In this document: one piece after another, positions 62,549-64,000 of the stretch
How positions within the stretch are numbered: the stretch's first letter is position 1
Layout: the number at the start of each line of letters is the position of its first letter
Source: Burkholderia sp. WP9
GTDB taxonomy: Bacteria; Pseudomonadota; Gammaproteobacteria; Burkholderiales; Burkholderiaceae
Direction: 5' to 3'
NCBI RefSeq assembly: GCF_900104795.1
Contig: NZ_FNTG01000002.1
Coordinates: 2,418,001 to 2,482,000, forward strand
DNA: 64,000 bases
Translations under genes and position numbers: made by a program
Notes under the pieces: model-generated
The model's database searches: none
What the model was told of the DNA's origin: nothing
Seen by the model: only the letters and a program-made list of their open reading frames with translations

Positions 62549-64000
62549 ATGAAGTTTGCCCATAAGACATCCGTTGTCGCCGTCGCTATGGCGCTCGCGC
62601 TAACGGCTTGCTCGTTCGGCCCCGGCGGCGAACCCCCAGTGATGCCTTCGCCAACGCATTACGGCGCGCAGGCGCAGGCGTCCGGGACGGTCGTGGCAAA
62701 TGGCGTCGCGCAGCAGTTCGATATCGGTTCGACGGCAGTGCCGCAATGGTGGCGGCTGTACCGGTCGGACGCGCTCGATGCGCTGGTCGAGGAAGGTCTG
62801 CGCAACAGCCCGACGCTTGCGGCGACGCAGCGCACGCTTTCGGCCGCACAAGAGGAATTGCGCGCGCAGGTCGGTTCGTCCACGCTGCCTTCGATCGACG
62901 CCGCCGCGCAGATCGAGCGGGCGCGTTCACCGGTCGTGCCCGGCATTGGTCCAACCGAGGTCCGGTACAACTTTTTCGCCGGGCAGATTCAGGCGCATTA
63001 CACCTTCGACCTTTTCGGTGCGACGCGCTACGCCAACGCGGCGGCTGCCGCCCGTGTGAACGTGCAGGGCTATGAACTCGAAGCGGCCCGGCGTGCGCTC
63101 GCCGCGAACATCGTCGGCACGGCGATCGATGTGGCGGCGCTCGATCGTCAGATCGCTCTCACCGAACGGCTCATTGCCGTGGCGAGCGAAACGGCGAATG
63201 AGGACCAGCAACGCTACACGCTCGGATCGCTCACGCACGTGCAGGCGCTGAACTCGAAGGACGACGCGGAGTCGATCGCGGCCAGTCTGCCGCCCTTGCG
63301 GCAGCAGTGCGCCACAGCCGTCCACGCGCTGGCGGTGCTGATGGGGCGTACGCCGGACGACGCACCGGCCGTTCCCGACCTCGACAGCCTGTCTTTGCCC
63401 GACCACGTGCCGGTCGCCGTGCCATCGGATCTTTTGCGTTCGCGCCCTGACATTCTGGCGGCCGACGCCGCAGTGAAAGCGGCTGCGGCCGACGTCGGCG
63501 CCGCGACCGCGCAGCTCTTTCCGAGCCTGTCATTGACAGCCGCGATGGGCCGCGGTGGCTTTAGCTGGCCGATGCTGCTCTCAGGCGCGGGCGGACTGTG
63601 GGCGATCGGGGCGGGTCTGTCGCAACCGATCTTTCATGGTGGGGCGTTGTTGGCGCAGCGCAGGGCCTCGATCGAGTCATACGACGCCGCGGTTCTCCAT
63701 TACAAGTCGACGGTTCTGTCGGCATTCAAGGATGTCGCGGATTCGCTTGCCGCGCTGGAGAACGACGCGCAGGCGCTGGCGTCTACCGAACGAGCGGCGC
63801 AGGCAGCCCGTGCGGCCTTCGACGAAACCGCGTCGCGCGCCCGCCTCGGTTCCCTGCCGTCCACGGCGCAGCATGCCAGCGAGCAGCGATTTCTCACTGC
63901 GCAGCTGGGCGCCGTGCGCGCCGGAAGCCAGCGCATGACCGATACCGTCACACTGTTCCAGGCGATGGGCGAATTGCCGTCTGCTCAGCAGCACGTGACG
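62549..64000 (+). CDS. RND efflux outer-membrane factor, NodT-type lipoprotein (C-terminal end beyond the window)
   Basis: An open frame of 484 codons to the right edge of the window, just 2 bp after the pump gene. A signal peptide leads to lipobox LTAC (C21), so it is an outer-membrane lipoprotein. NodT/OprM marks are QWWRLYRSDALDALVEEGLRNSPTLAA, FDLFGATRYANAAA and RPDILAADAAVKAAAADVGAATAQLFPSLSLT. They form the two OEP repeats (quoted strings are abridged: QWWRLYRSDALDAL; RPDILAADAAVKAAAADVG). It completes the tripartite pump. A stop codon is not reached. Confidence 0.92.
   Translation, partial: MKFAHKTSVVAVAMALALTACSFGPGGEPPVMPSPTHYGAQAQASGTVVANGVAQQFDIGSTAVPQWWRLYRSDALDALVEEGLRNSPTLAATQRTLSAAQEELRAQVGSSTLPSIDAAAQIERARSPVVPGIGPTEVRYNFFAGQIQAHYTFDLFGATRYANAAAAARVNVQGYELEAARRALAANIVGTAIDVAALDRQIALTERLIAVASETANEDQQRYTLGSLTHVQALNSKDDAESIAASLPPLRQQCATAVHALAVLMGRTPDDAPAVPDLDSLSLPDHVPVAVPSDLLRSRPDILAADAAVKAAAADVGAATAQLFPSLSLTAAMGRGGFSWPMLLSGAGGLWAIGAGLSQPIFHGGALLAQRRASIESYDAAVLHYKSTVLSAFKDVADSLAALENDAQALASTERAAQAARAAFDETASRARLGSLPSTAQHASEQRFLTAQLGAVRAGSQRMTDTVTLFQAMGELPSAQQHVT

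Noticed and set aside
1..64000. tRNA, rRNA or riboswitch genes
   Set aside because: No stretch with tRNA-like or rRNA-like conserved sequence, and no recognisable riboswitch core, was seen by eye in the intergenic regions. A covariance-model search would be needed to exclude small RNAs.

Overview
The window is GC-rich chromosomal DNA of a Burkholderiales bacterium, most likely Paraburkholderia or Burkholderia. This placement rests on codon and GC style, gene families (DUF6496 Lys/Ala-rich protein, fused LivHM permease, MocR and LysR regulators, NodT-type efflux) and gene arrangement. It is an inference; no rRNA or tRNA gene is present. The window opens inside wecB and closes inside an outer-membrane efflux gene.

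0.6-16 kb: a catabolic island that reads as a nicotinate (or close N-heterocycle) pathway. A TetR regulator diverges from an operon-like run of ten genes. These encode a 6-hydroxynicotinate reductase-like Fe-S protein, a UPF0280/ApbE-superfamily protein, two tandem DUF1185 paralogs, an ABC importer (fused LivH-LivM permease, LivG, LivF), an enamidase-like amidohydrolase, NicA- and NicB-like molybdenum hydroxylase subunits (NicB carries three c-type hemes) and the importer's periplasmic binding protein. The layout combines the aerobic NicAB-type hydroxylase with the reductive ring opening known from anaerobic Eubacterium barkeri. The ApbE-superfamily gene next to the reductase is the most interesting point, because the E. 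barkeri reductase carries a covalent flavin.

16-32 kb: ordinary metabolic and regulatory genes. They include an aminotransferase with a divergent MocR regulator, a LysE exporter, two LysR/SDR pairs, a pirin, a four-gene minus-strand operon (carboxymuconolactone decarboxylase-like, enoyl-CoA hydratase-like, peroxiredoxin-like, SDR), an MBL hydrolase and a YCII/ECF42-type sigma factor pair. A decayed Old Yellow Enzyme gene lies at 24.3-24.9 kb.

32-44.5 kb: an accessory region of small single-gene modules (methyltransferase, GNAT, VOC, glutathione transferase, GNAT) separated by a 48-bp intergenic repeat. It is interrupted by two directly repeated 1652-bp IS1182-family elements that carry identical transposases. 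One GNAT gene is frameshifted at a run of seven A. DUF1223 and YkgJ-type cysteine proteins and a PAS-GGDEF-EAL protein follow.

44.5-56 kb: two paralogous secreted beta-propeller-like proteins flank a Tat-lipoprotein serine hydrolase, an NTF2-like protein, a redox block (NADP-reductase-like, SDR, truncated reductase) and a divergent HxlR regulator with two matching operator-like repeats.

56-64 kb: an AI-2E-family membrane protein, then a TetR regulator divergent from an RND efflux operon (membrane fusion lipoprotein, RND pump, NodT-type outer-membrane lipoprotein). Two near-consensus sigma-70 promoters overlap at their -35 boxes between them.
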